From: Fredericiella sp963839515
Lineage (GTDB): Bacteria; Chloroflexota; Anaerolineae; Caldilineales; Caldilineaceae
Direction of reading: 5' to 3'
DNA length: 64,000 bases
NCBI GenBank assembly: GCA_963839515.1
Contig: CAWIVN010000023.1
Location: 186,001-250,000 of the forward strand
The notes under the pieces are model-generated. The model saw nothing but the letters and a program-made list of their open reading frames with translations, was not told the DNA's origin and did not search any database. Positions 56,892-64,000 of this stretch are shown piece after piece. Each line of letters opens with the position of its first letter. Position 1 is the stretch's first letter. The position numbers and the translations under genes were made by a program.

Positions 56892-58277
56892 GTGAAATAT
56901 GATTACGTGGCCTGGCTGATTTTCGCTGCGGCCGCGCTGTTGGTAGGGTTGGTCGCCGCCGTCGAAGTCGCCTTGACCGCGGTGGACCGTGCGCAAATTC
57001 GCAAACGCAGTGAAGATGGCGACAGCCGAGCGGTGCTGGTCGAAGGCCTGTTACAGGATTCGTCGCAGTTCTGGCTGACCTCGATGCTGGTCAAAACTGT
57101 TGGCTTGCTCTCGGCCGGCGTGGCCGTGGGCCGTGTCTTCACTGCCTCGGCGGGCATCGTGACTGTCGTTTTCGCCACGATCCTGGCTTGGCTGGCGCTC
57201 GGGGCCGTCCAGATTATCGGCCGTTCGCTGGCCGTAGGCAACGCCGAACAGGTAGCGCTGCGGCTGGCGCCATTGGCACGAACACTGGTCGTCTTTCTGT
57301 CGCCTTTCACATTTATGCTCTACAGGGCAGGTGAACGCCTGAGCGGTGAAGACGCAGAGGAACGCGACGACTCGGTTTTCCTCAGCGAAGATGGGCTGCG
57401 ACGTCTCATGCAGGTTGACGAGGAAGGCTCCACGATCGCCGAGAGCGAAAAGGAGATGATTGCCGGTATCCTCGACATGAACACGACCGTGGCGCGTGAG
57501 GTGATGGTACCGCGCATCGACATGGTGTCACTGCCGGTGGGGTGTGCGATGCACGAGGCCCTGGATGAGATTATGGCGCACGGGCACAGCCGCATCCCCG
57601 TATATGAGGACCACGTCGACGTCATCATCGGCTTGCTCTATGCCAAGGATCTGCTGCGTTGTTTCCGCGATAATCGCACAGACGTACCGATTCGCGACCT
57701 GCTGCGCCCCGCGTACTTTGTGCCGGCTTCCAAGAAGGTGAATCAACTGCTGCGAGAGATGCAGTTACAGCGCATTCACCTCGCAATGGTAGTGGACGAG
57801 TATGGCGGTATTGCCGGCTTGGTCACCATCGAAGATATCATCGAGGAGATCTTCGGCGAGATCCAGGACGAGTACGATGTCAACGAAGCCACACTATTCC
57901 AGCCTTCTGGCGACAACAGCTATATTCTCAATGCGCGGCTGGATATGGATACGCTGGGCAAGTTGCTTGACCTGGACCTGGACGAAGAAGACGCCGATAC
58001 CCTGGGTGGGTTGATCTACAGCCGGCTAGGTCATGTTCCGATCCAAGGTGAGACGATCCCCCTGGGAGATTGGGGGCTGCGCGTGCTCTCGTTGGAAGGC
58101 CGGCGCATCTACCAAGTGCGCGCCGACCGCGTTTCGCCGCCGCCGGAAGAGCCGGCGGAACAACCAGCTCCCGCTCGCCTGCGCAGCCGTAAGCCCGGGT
58201 TTGATGCCGCAAAACTCGACCCATCACGACTAGATGCATCCACTCTGACTAATTCAAGCTTGACCAATCACACGTGA
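56892..58277 (+). CDS. HlyC/CorC family transporter (CNNM/CBS protein)
   Basis: A 461-residue protein with a DUF21 (CNNM) domain of four membrane segments (1-150), a pair of CBS domains (about 190-315; REVMVPRIDMVSLPV, HSRIPVYED, MVVDEYGGIAGLVTIED) and a C-terminal CorC-HlyC domain (315-420; LDLDLDEEDADTLGG). Members are linked to Mg2+ or Co2+ export. It starts with GTG 4 bases after glmU. The last 40 residues are a basic, Pro-rich tail. Confidence 0.9.
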   Translation: MKYDYVAWLIFAAAALLVGLVAAVEVALTAVDRAQIRKRSEDGDSRAVLVEGLLQDSSQFWLTSMLVKTVGLLSAGVAVGRVFTASAGIVTVVFATILAWLALGAVQIIGRSLAVGNAEQVALRLAPLARTLVVFLSPFTFMLYRAGERLSGEDAEERDDSVFLSEDGLRRLMQVDEEGSTIAESEKEMIAGILDMNTTVAREVMVPRIDMVSLPVGCAMHEALDEIMAHGHSRIPVYEDHVDVIIGLLYAKDLLRCFRDNRTDVPIRDLLRPAYFVPASKKVNQLLREMQLQRIHLAMVVDEYGGIAGLVTIEDIIEEIFGEIQDEYDVNEATLFQPSGDNSYILNARLDMDTLGKLLDLDLDEEDADTLGGLIYSRLGHVPIQGETIPLGDWGLRVLSLEGRRIYQVRADRVSPPPEEPAEQPAPARLRSRKPGFDAAKLDPSRLDASTLTNSSLTNHT

Positions 58278-58296
58278 TGAAGCACGAGGTGCAAAC

Positions 58297-58713
58297 ATGA
58301 CGCCGCAAGAGCTGGTAGCCGCCGCATTGGAGGCGCGTACGCGCGCCTACGCCCCCTACAGCCATTATCAGGTCGGCGCAGCCCTGCTTACAGGTGATGG
58401 CAGCGTTGTCCTCGGCTGTAATGTCGAAAACGCTGCCTACCCATCAACTATCTGTGCCGAGCGCGTGGCGCTGACATCGGCCGTGGCACAAGGGAAACGT
58501 GACTTTGTGGCAATTGCAGTGGCGACCGCCAACGGCGGTTCGCCCTGCGGAACCTGTCGCCAGGTCATGGCCGAGCTTGGACTGGAAATGGTGGTATATA
58601 TCAGCGACGCGGCCGGCAGCTATCGCACTACCAGCGTGCGCGAGCTGCTGCCGGACTCGTTTGGTCCACAGCGATTGGCTGAGGGTGTGGCCGGCAGTGC
58701 AGCGATAGCCTAG
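58297..58713 (+). CDS. cdd: Cytidine deaminase
   Basis: A 138-residue enzyme with the zinc motif CAERVAL (catalytic Glu) and the PCGTCRQ cysteine pair, plus the substrate-binding NVENAAYP. It deaminates cytidine and deoxycytidine in pyrimidine salvage. The length fits the small tetrameric form. Confidence 0.95.
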   Translation: MTPQELVAAALEARTRAYAPYSHYQVGAALLTGDGSVVLGCNVENAAYPSTICAERVALTSAVAQGKRDFVAIAVATANGGSPCGTCRQVMAELGLEMVVYISDAAGSYRTTSVRELLPDSFGPQRLAEGVAGSAAIA

Positions 58714-58751
58714 GTTCGCATCTTGACACAGCATGCAAGGACGCCATAGGT

Positions 58752-60497
58752 ATGTCCAGCAGTGTACCTACCCTTCTAGCCACCTATCAATTGCGGCAGC
58801 GCGAGTTCTTGCTGCGCATTACGCGTGCCATGACCTCGCGCTTGGACCTGCCCAGCTTGCTGGAACTAATCCTGCGCAGCGCTGCCGAGATGGTGGGCTG
58901 CCCCGCCGGTATGATCTTGCTGCAGCCGCAGGCGCCGCCGCTGGACTCGGCGATTCGTGTGGCGCCGCGTTTCCAGGTGCGGGCGGTCTATCATATCCCG
59001 CTTGAATCGCTGCGTGCGTTTGCGCCACTTCTTGACATGGCTACACTCACTGCGCTGCACGAGGCTGCCCTGGAGCGGGGCGACGACACCGAACCGCCTG
59101 CCATCGACTTGACCGGCAAGGTGCGTGAAGTGGAGGAGGCGCTGGGCGAGGTGCTTGGCCAGGTGATCGCCCTGCCGCTGCTTTTTGAAAACGAGATGCT
59201 CGGCGTCATTTACCTGTTTCGCGGCAATTATGCCTTTACACAGCTTGACTGGCAGTTCCTCCAGGGGTTTGCCGACCAGGCTGCTATCGCAGTCCGCAAT
59301 GCCAGCCTCGTGCACTTGCTCGAGACTGAGCGCACCCGCCTGGCCACTATCTTGGAAAATAGTGCCGACGGCATCATGATCCTGAGCGCCGACCGGCAAG
59401 TCATGGCGATCAACCAGGCCTTGGCCACGATGGTGGGGATGGCGGCCGAAGACGCCGTAGGCCGGCCTTGCGGCGCCGTGCTGCCCTTGGAAAACGTCAC
59501 CGGCAACCACCTCTGCCAGGATGAAGCCTACAGCAGCCAGACCCTTCCGGCCAAGGCTTACTGCGAAGGCGATCTGACCCAACCGGGCAAGCGGCGCATC
59601 GTCACCGTCACCTATACTCCCCTGCTGGCCGAAGACGGCCGGCTGCTCAACATCATCGTCAACGTCCACGACATCACCCGCTTCCGCGAGGAAGAGGAGA
59701 TGAAGTCCACCTTCACCTCGATCATCAGCCACGAACTCAAGACGCCTGTGGCGCTGATCAAAGGTTATGCCCAGACGCTGGCGCGTCCGGACGCTAAATG
59801 GGACGAAGAGACGGCACGCCAAGGGCTTGAGATTATCGAGGAAGAGGCGGATCGACTGGAAGGGCTGATCAACAACCTGCTCGACGTGAGCCGCATCGCC
59901 GCCAGCGGGCTCAAACTCGATCTTGGCGATGTCAACTTGGAGCAGCTTGCACGCAAGGTTGCCGATGCCTATCGTACGCAGACCGACCGCCACAGCATCG
60001 TGCTGGACTTTCCCAATCGGCTTCCGCTGGTTTGGGGCGACGAAGAGCGGCTGCGCCAGGTGCTCACAAACCTTGTTTCCAATGCGATCAAGTATTCGCC
60101 TGATGGCGGCGTGATTCGTGTCGGCGGCTGGCTACAGGCGGCGCATGCCAACAGTGTCCCGATCGACAGACCACCGGAAGGCGGCGCCGAAGCTGCTGCC
60201 GAAGAAGTCGCCGCTGGCCGTTTCACGAGCGAGGCACCCACTCACCAGGGTGAGGCTGGGGCCCATGTCGTCATGTTTGTAGCCGATCAAGGTGTGGGCA
60301 TTCCCCATAGCGAACTGCAAAACATCTTTGATCGCTTCTATCGCGTGGATAGCACCCTGCGGCGCACCACGGCCGGTGCGGGGCTGGGTCTATTTCTTTC
60401 GCATGCCATCGTCGAGGCGCATGGCGGTCGCATTTGGGCTACCAGTGAACCGGGGCGCGGCACCACGATGTTTTTCACCGTTCCGGTGAGCGAGTAG
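58752..60497 (+). CDS. Soluble GAF-PAS sensor histidine kinase
   Basis: A 581-residue kinase with no membrane segment. Residues 15-190 form a GAF domain, 195-312 a PAS domain (ILENSADGIMILSADRQV), 320-390 HisKA with H327 in SHELKTP, and 400-580 the HATPase domain: N box around LVSNAIKYSP, G1 VADQGVGIP, G2 AGAGLGLFLS. An insertion of about 45 residues (460-505), Ala/Glu-rich, lies between the N and G1 boxes. No response regulator is nearby, so the partner is unknown. It ends directly next to the phosphatase gene. Confidence 0.92.
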   Translation: MSSSVPTLLATYQLRQREFLLRITRAMTSRLDLPSLLELILRSAAEMVGCPAGMILLQPQAPPLDSAIRVAPRFQVRAVYHIPLESLRAFAPLLDMATLTALHEAALERGDDTEPPAIDLTGKVREVEEALGEVLGQVIALPLLFENEMLGVIYLFRGNYAFTQLDWQFLQGFADQAAIAVRNASLVHLLETERTRLATILENSADGIMILSADRQVMAINQALATMVGMAAEDAVGRPCGAVLPLENVTGNHLCQDEAYSSQTLPAKAYCEGDLTQPGKRRIVTVTYTPLLAEDGRLLNIIVNVHDITRFREEEEMKSTFTSIISHELKTPVALIKGYAQTLARPDAKWDEETARQGLEIIEEEADRLEGLINNLLDVSRIAASGLKLDLGDVNLEQLARKVADAYRTQTDRHSIVLDFPNRLPLVWGDEERLRQVLTNLVSNAIKYSPDGGVIRVGGWLQAAHANSVPIDRPPEGGAEAAAEEVAAGRFTSEAPTHQGEAGAHVVMFVADQGVGIPHSELQNIFDRFYRVDSTLRRTTAGAGLGLFLSHAIVEAHGGRIWATSEPGRGTTMFFTVPVSE

Positions 60498-61022
60498 ATG
60501 CAGCCACATCCCATTGCCGACTCGTACTGGGTAGCGCCCGGGCTTCTGTTGGCAGGTGAGTATCCAGGAGCGCGCGAGGAGGTGGAGGCGCGCATAAAGC
60601 TAAGCACGCTGCTCGATGTTGGGGTGCGCCAGTTTATCGACTTGACCGAGCCAGGGGAATACAACCTGCGGCCCTACTGGCCGCTGGTGCAGCGGCTGGC
60701 TGCGGAGCGCCACCTCGAGGTGGCGCACAGCCGGCTCTCGATCCCTGACATGGGTACGCCTGCCCGCTCCCACATGCTTGTCATTCTGGATGCGATTGAC
60801 GCTGCTATGGTTGCAGGACGTTCCGTGTATGTACACTGTTTTGGCGGCATCGGGCGCACGGGTACGGTCGTGGGCTGTTACCTGGTGCGGCATGGCGCCG
60901 ACGCTGAGACGGCACTGGCCGAAATCGCCGGTCGTCGCCAAGGTACCCCTGACGGCTATCGCCGCTCGCCTGAGACCAACGAACAGCGCCAATTCGTGCT
61001 GACCTGGCGTGAGACAGCATGA
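60498..61022 (+). CDS. Dual-specificity / tyrosine phosphatase-like protein
   Basis: A 174-residue phosphatase with the P-loop HCFGGIGRTG: Cys114 and Arg120, and a likely general acid Asp84 in IPDMGTPAR. The ATG follows the kinase stop codon directly (TAGATG), and its end overlaps the methyltransferase start by 4 bases, so all three are probably translated together. It could act on proteins or on small phosphates. The neighbouring kinase is a histidine kinase, and there is no evidence that the phosphatase acts on it. Confidence 0.85.
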   Translation: MQPHPIADSYWVAPGLLLAGEYPGAREEVEARIKLSTLLDVGVRQFIDLTEPGEYNLRPYWPLVQRLAAERHLEVAHSRLSIPDMGTPARSHMLVILDAIDAAMVAGRSVYVHCFGGIGRTGTVVGCYLVRHGADAETALAEIAGRRQGTPDGYRRSPETNEQRQFVLTWRETA

Positions 61023-62203
61023 ACAAAAAGCGCCTTGCCAATGGTGCTCCCGGCCAACCGTTTGACAAGCAGCCGCAGATCTTCGTCCTGGAACTCACTG
61101 GCATAGCGCCGACAGGCGAGGCAATTGGCCGCGTTCAAGGCATGGTCGTATTTGTGCCATATGGCCTGCCCGGCGAAACCGTACGCGTGCGCCTGGTCGA
61201 GCAGAAGCGCAGCTTTGCACGAGCCGAGATCGTCGCACGACTGGACGACTCCCCGCAGCGAGTAGCCCCCGCCTGCCCCCACTTTGGCGTCTGCGGCGGC
61301 TGCGATTGGCAGCACGTCGCATATGAGGAGCAGCTGCACTTTAAGACCACTATCGTTGCCGAGCAGCTTGCACGCATCGGCAAGATGCCTGATCCGCCGG
61401 TGCGTCCCTGCCTGGGCAGTCCAGCCGCCTATGAATATCGCAACCACGTGCGGCTGCACATTACGCCAGATGGCGATGTTGGCTACCGTGCCGCCCGATC
61501 GCATGCTATTGTGCCGGTGCGTGACTGCCCAATCTGTGAGCCGGATCTGCGCCGGCAAGTGGCGGCTGCTGCACACGCCCCGCACGTCAGGGAGCATGGC
61601 GTAGAAATCGAATTGCGCGCCTGGGAGCAGGTGATTCCGGTGGGTTCTTACGCCTATCGCGCAGGCAGGGGCGCATTTTTTCAGGCCAACACTGCCGTCG
61701 CAAGTATGCTAGTCGACGCGGTGCTGGAAGCATTGGCGCCGAACGGCAGTGAGCACGTACTGGATCTCTACTGTGGCGTTGGTCTCTTTACCATTCCGAT
61801 CGGCCGCCGCGTGGCGCACGTCGTGGGCATTGAAGCCGATCGCGCTGCGGCGGCAGACGGCGAGTGGAACATGGCAGAGGCTGGTATCGCCGGCCGAATC
61901 GTGGCAGACGATGTGGCTGAGGCACTGCGCAGCCCCCAAATTGCCAACCGCGCGTGGGATGCCATTCTCCTCGACCCGCCACGCACTGGCGTGGAATCAG
62001 ACGCGCTTGATGCTCTCATCGCACTGGGGGCGCCCCGGTTACTCTATGTGTCCTGCGAACCGGCCACGCTTGCGCGCGACTTGCGGCAACTTGCTGGCCA
62101 TGGTTATCATCTCCAGTGGGCGCAGCCGTTTGACATGTTCCCGCAGACGCGCCACGTGGAGACGCTGGCGGTGCTGGCAGCACAGGGTGGCCAACCGAGG
62201 TGA
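61019..62203 (+). CDS. TrmA/RlmD-type 23S rRNA or tRNA (uracil-5-)-methyltransferase
   Basis: A 394-residue enzyme: a TRAM domain (about 20-75), a 4Fe-4S site (C86, C92, C95, with C170 as the probable fourth ligand), a SAM-binding motif LDLYCGVGLFTIP (248-260) and the nucleophile C346 in YVSCEPATLARDL. It methylates carbon 5 of a uracil in RNA; RlmD, RlmC or TrmA cannot be told apart by eye. It converges with the barstar gene, 2 bases apart. Confidence 0.92.
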   Translation: MNKKRLANGAPGQPFDKQPQIFVLELTGIAPTGEAIGRVQGMVVFVPYGLPGETVRVRLVEQKRSFARAEIVARLDDSPQRVAPACPHFGVCGGCDWQHVAYEEQLHFKTTIVAEQLARIGKMPDPPVRPCLGSPAAYEYRNHVRLHITPDGDVGYRAARSHAIVPVRDCPICEPDLRRQVAAAAHAPHVREHGVEIELRAWEQVIPVGSYAYRAGRGAFFQANTAVASMLVDAVLEALAPNGSEHVLDLYCGVGLFTIPIGRRVAHVVGIEADRAAAADGEWNMAEAGIAGRIVADDVAEALRSPQIANRAWDAILLDPPRTGVESDALDALIALGAPRLLYVSCEPATLARDLRQLAGHGYHLQWAQPFDMFPQTRHVETLAVLAAQGGQPR

Positions 62204-62205
62204 AT

Positions 62206-62667
62206 TTAGCTTACACCGGGCCACGGCAGAATTGTCGCCTCTGCTTTTCCTGCTCCGCGCAATAATGCAAAGAACGGCTTTCCTGCGATCTGCCAATTGC
62301 CGGCTGCCGTCGCCAGAATATCTACAGCGGTTGCAAGCGCGGAAGGATCGTGCTCGTCCAGATTGGCCGCGTCATCGTAGACCAGCGCGTATCCTGTTGC
62401 CGGCGCCCATGCCAGATCACTGATCGCCTCTTCAAATGCGTCCCAGTTATTGCCTACGTAGCCGGGCATGCCAAGCGCCGTTTTGGCCGCCGCCAGGAAA
62501 CTTGCCTTGTCGCGGATGGTGGTTCCGTCAAGGTGAAATAGCCGCCAGCCTTGCTCCTCTGCTTCTGCCTGCAAGGTTGAGAGCGACGCGCGTGAGGGAA
62601 AGCGATAAACGCCGGGCGTAATCTGCTGTTGGAGAACTGCCTGTAACTTGCTCATCGCTGCGCTCAC
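62206..62667 (-). CDS. Barstar-family RNase inhibitor
   Basis: A protein of 149-153 residues with the barstar fold signature FHLDGTTIRDKASFL and GNNWDAFEEAISDL, in which the aspartates and the Trp line the enzyme-binding face. The likely start is the GTG at 62667, which overlaps the RNase stop codon (GTGA), or the ATG at 62655. It should bind the RNase encoded just upstream and protect the cell from it before export. Confidence 0.88.
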   Translation of the reverse strand: MSAAMSKLQAVLQQQITPGVYRFPSRASLSTLQAEAEEQGWRLFHLDGTTIRDKASFLAAAKTALGMPGYVGNNWDAFEEAISDLAWAPATGYALVYDDAANLDEHDPSALATAVDILATAAGNWQIAGKPFFALLRGAGKAEATILPWPGVS

Positions 62668-63233
62668 CGTTCCATTATGCGCTTGAAGCTGTCGTAGTGG
62701 TCGTCTGTGTAATACAATTCCCCACGTTCGCCCGCCACAATGCGCCGCGCCCCCCGGTCATTCTCCCCTGGCGTAATGACAGTGTACTCGCGATAGTAGC
62801 CGCGTGGCCGGCTGGGCAAGATGCCTTCGCGATTTTGGAAGACCGCTCCGTCCTTGTCATAGGGAAACGGCCCACCTCGCTCGATCAGACGCAGCGTCTC
62901 GCGCGCCTCACGTGGCAGTTGGTCTGCGTAAATGACTGGCAAGCCATCACTGCGCGCCGGCGACGTGCGCGTGGGTGTGGCCGTCGGTGTTCGTCGCGGG
63001 CGCGGGGTCGGCGTCTTCCGCTTCTCCAGGTCGCCTCCCGCCGATTGCGCATTCCCGCCCGCTGCAACCGACATGGATTGTGTGTCGCTGGCGGCGGCAA
63101 CTGTCGCCGCTTGATTGGCCGTGGGTTGAACGCTGCCGGTCATCGCGCAGCCGACGACTGACAGCAACAAGACGCCGGCTGCTGCGGCTATGGCTGCCAC
63201 ACGGCGCCAAAGGCTGGTGCGAGGTTGGTTCAT
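62664..63233 (-). CDS. Lipoprotein RNase of the RNase Sa / barnase family
   Basis: A 189-residue protein from the ATG at 63233. A signal segment ends in a lipobox VVGC (Cys29). A Thr/Pro/Arg-rich linker (TPTPRPRRTPTATPT, about 74-88) leads to the RNase domain (97-189): LPREARETLRLIERGGPF, GYYREYTVITPG, RGARRIVAGE, YYTDDHY. By alignment with RNase Sa, E149, R160, R164 and H179 are the catalytic residues. The combination suggests a guanine-specific RNase held outside the membrane. It is transcribed together with the barstar gene. Confidence 0.9.
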   Translation of the reverse strand: MNQPRTSLWRRVAAIAAAAGVLLLSVVGCAMTGSVQPTANQAATVAAASDTQSMSVAAGGNAQSAGGDLEKRKTPTPRPRRTPTATPTRTSPARSDGLPVIYADQLPREARETLRLIERGGPFPYDKDGAVFQNREGILPSRPRGYYREYTVITPGENDRGARRIVAGERGELYYTDDHYDSFKRIMER

Positions 63234-63271
63234 CGTAACGATTCCTGGTTGACGGTTTGCTGCCCGGCGTT

Positions 63272-64000
63272 TCACCACTCGCTCAGCATCCAGATTTCGG
63301 CATTGCCGGGCCCAGCCTCTGCACCCACTTCGGCAAAGATGGTGACGGCCTGCTTGAGCTGATGCATGGCCGCATCGGGCTGACCACTTGCATGATACAG
63401 GTCTGCCAGGTTATTGCGCAAAGCCGCTTCCCGGTGGCGGTCGCCAAGACGTATGCAGATATCGAGCGCCGCCTGTAAGAGTTCGATGGCCTGCTCAGTT
63501 GAGCTTGTCGCCGCATGTGCCAACGCCAAGCTATTGAGGGCAGCCATTTCGGCTGCCGGATCGGTGAGTTGGCGAGCGGCGGCCAGACTGCGCTCAGCCT
63601 GATCGATCGCTGCCGCAAGGTCGTTGCGCTTGCGAGCCACCAAGCTGAGAATGTCAAAAGCACGCGCCGGAACGGCCTGGCTGCCACTGGTCTCTGCCTG
63701 CTGCAACGCCTCTTGCGCCAGGCGCACGGCTTCGTCCAGTTCGTGCATGCCATAGGTCGCCAGGCTCCAATCGACAAGGACCAGCGCACGCAGGCCGGCC
63801 GCGTCGGTTGACAAGCGGTCAAGCGCCAGCGCAAAATGGCGCACCGCCTGTACCGGATCGCCCAGCCGATGATGCAGCCGGCCCAGCCGATGTTCGATGC
63901 TTCCATCCACAGCGCCGGCTCCATTTGCGGGCAAGCATGCCTGGCGCGCCTGCAGATAGCTCTCCAGCGCCTGGCTGTACTCACCCTGCAACGTGTGCAG
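63272..64000 (-). CDS. TPR protein, N-terminal part outside window
   Basis: The frame is open to the right edge, so only the last 242 residues are seen. They form at least five helical TPR-like repeats of about 40 residues, with Ala/Leu-rich pairs such as AARAFDILSLVARKRNDLAAA, ALNSLALAHAATSSTEQA and ALRNNLADLYHASGQPDAA. This is typical of the C-terminal part of large LuxR/MalT-type or SARP-like regulators. It precedes the RNase by about 38 bases on the same strand. Confidence 0.75.
   Translation of the reverse strand: MHTLQGEYSQALESYLQARQACLPANGAGAVDGSIEHRLGRLHHRLGDPVQAVRHFALALDRLSTDAAGLRALVLVDWSLATYGMHELDEAVRLAQEALQQAETSGSQAVPARAFDILSLVARKRNDLAAAIDQAERSLAAARQLTDPAAEMAALNSLALAHAATSSTEQAIELLQAALDICIRLGDRHREAALRNNLADLYHASGQPDAAMHQLKQAVTIFAEVGAEAGPGNAEIWMLSEW

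Overview
The window looks like a chromosomal segment of a Chloroflexota bacterium, perhaps near Caldilineales/Anaerolineae (the lineage is an inference; the 16S gene would settle it). The base composition is GC-rich. The envelope genes fit a monoderm cell: there are Tat and lipobox signals and a complete Tad pilus cluster, but no secretin. The Tad genes, the acyl-CoA carboxylase genes and the RNA polymerase inserts also resemble this phylum.

Layout. 1-3.6 kb: the tail of a 4Fe-4S protein, a VTC-domain/DUF4956 membrane pair, a Tat-exported intradiol dioxygenase lipoprotein and a small PH-domain protein. 3.7-13.1 kb: rpoB-rpoC on the minus strand, with a consensus promoter, a long leader and a very strong bidirectional terminator; both subunits carry large insertions. 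13.2-25.4 kb: mostly housekeeping and envelope genes, including a ComEA-like protein, a phasin-like protein, the MsrPQ methionine-sulfoxide reductase pair, DUF2231, DUF5671 and DUF1361 membrane proteins, an M20 amidohydrolase, a Nudix hydrolase, a HAD hydrolase and an MBL-fold hydrolase. 25.9-37.4 kb: one Tad (Flp) pilus operon in the order flp, tadE, cpaB, tadZ, tadB, tadC, TPR/beta-propeller protein, tadA, DnaB-like ATPase, tadE-like, tadG-like, prepilin peptidase. 37.5-43.5 kb: a DUF192 protein, then a minus-strand operon birA, repeat-rich surface protein, GT39-type glycosyltransferase, patatin. 43.7-48.6 kb: biotin-dependent acyl-CoA carboxylase genes (beta subunit, unknown protein, biotin carboxylase, biotin carrier), which fits with birA nearby. 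48.6-55.2 kb: an rRNA operon 16S-tRNA-Ile(GAT)-23S-5S behind three tandem promoters and with clear processing stems. 55.5-62.2 kb: glmU, a CorC/HlyC protein, cdd, a cytoplasmic histidine kinase, a dual-specificity phosphatase and a TrmA/RlmD-type RNA methyltransferase, all closely packed. 62.2-64 kb: on the minus strand, a TPR protein (cut by the window edge), a lipoprotein RNase of the RNase Sa/barnase family and its barstar-like inhibitor.

The most interesting points are an alpha-CTD-like helix-hairpin-helix domain embedded in the beta-prime subunit together with a polyglutamate tail; a DnaB-helicase-like ATPase and a membrane-anchored TPR/propeller protein inside the Tad operon; a 23-bp perfect hairpin covering the tadE ribosome binding site; and a membrane-tethered RNase with a coupled barstar gene. 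Function assignments rest on motifs read by eye; no database search was run.
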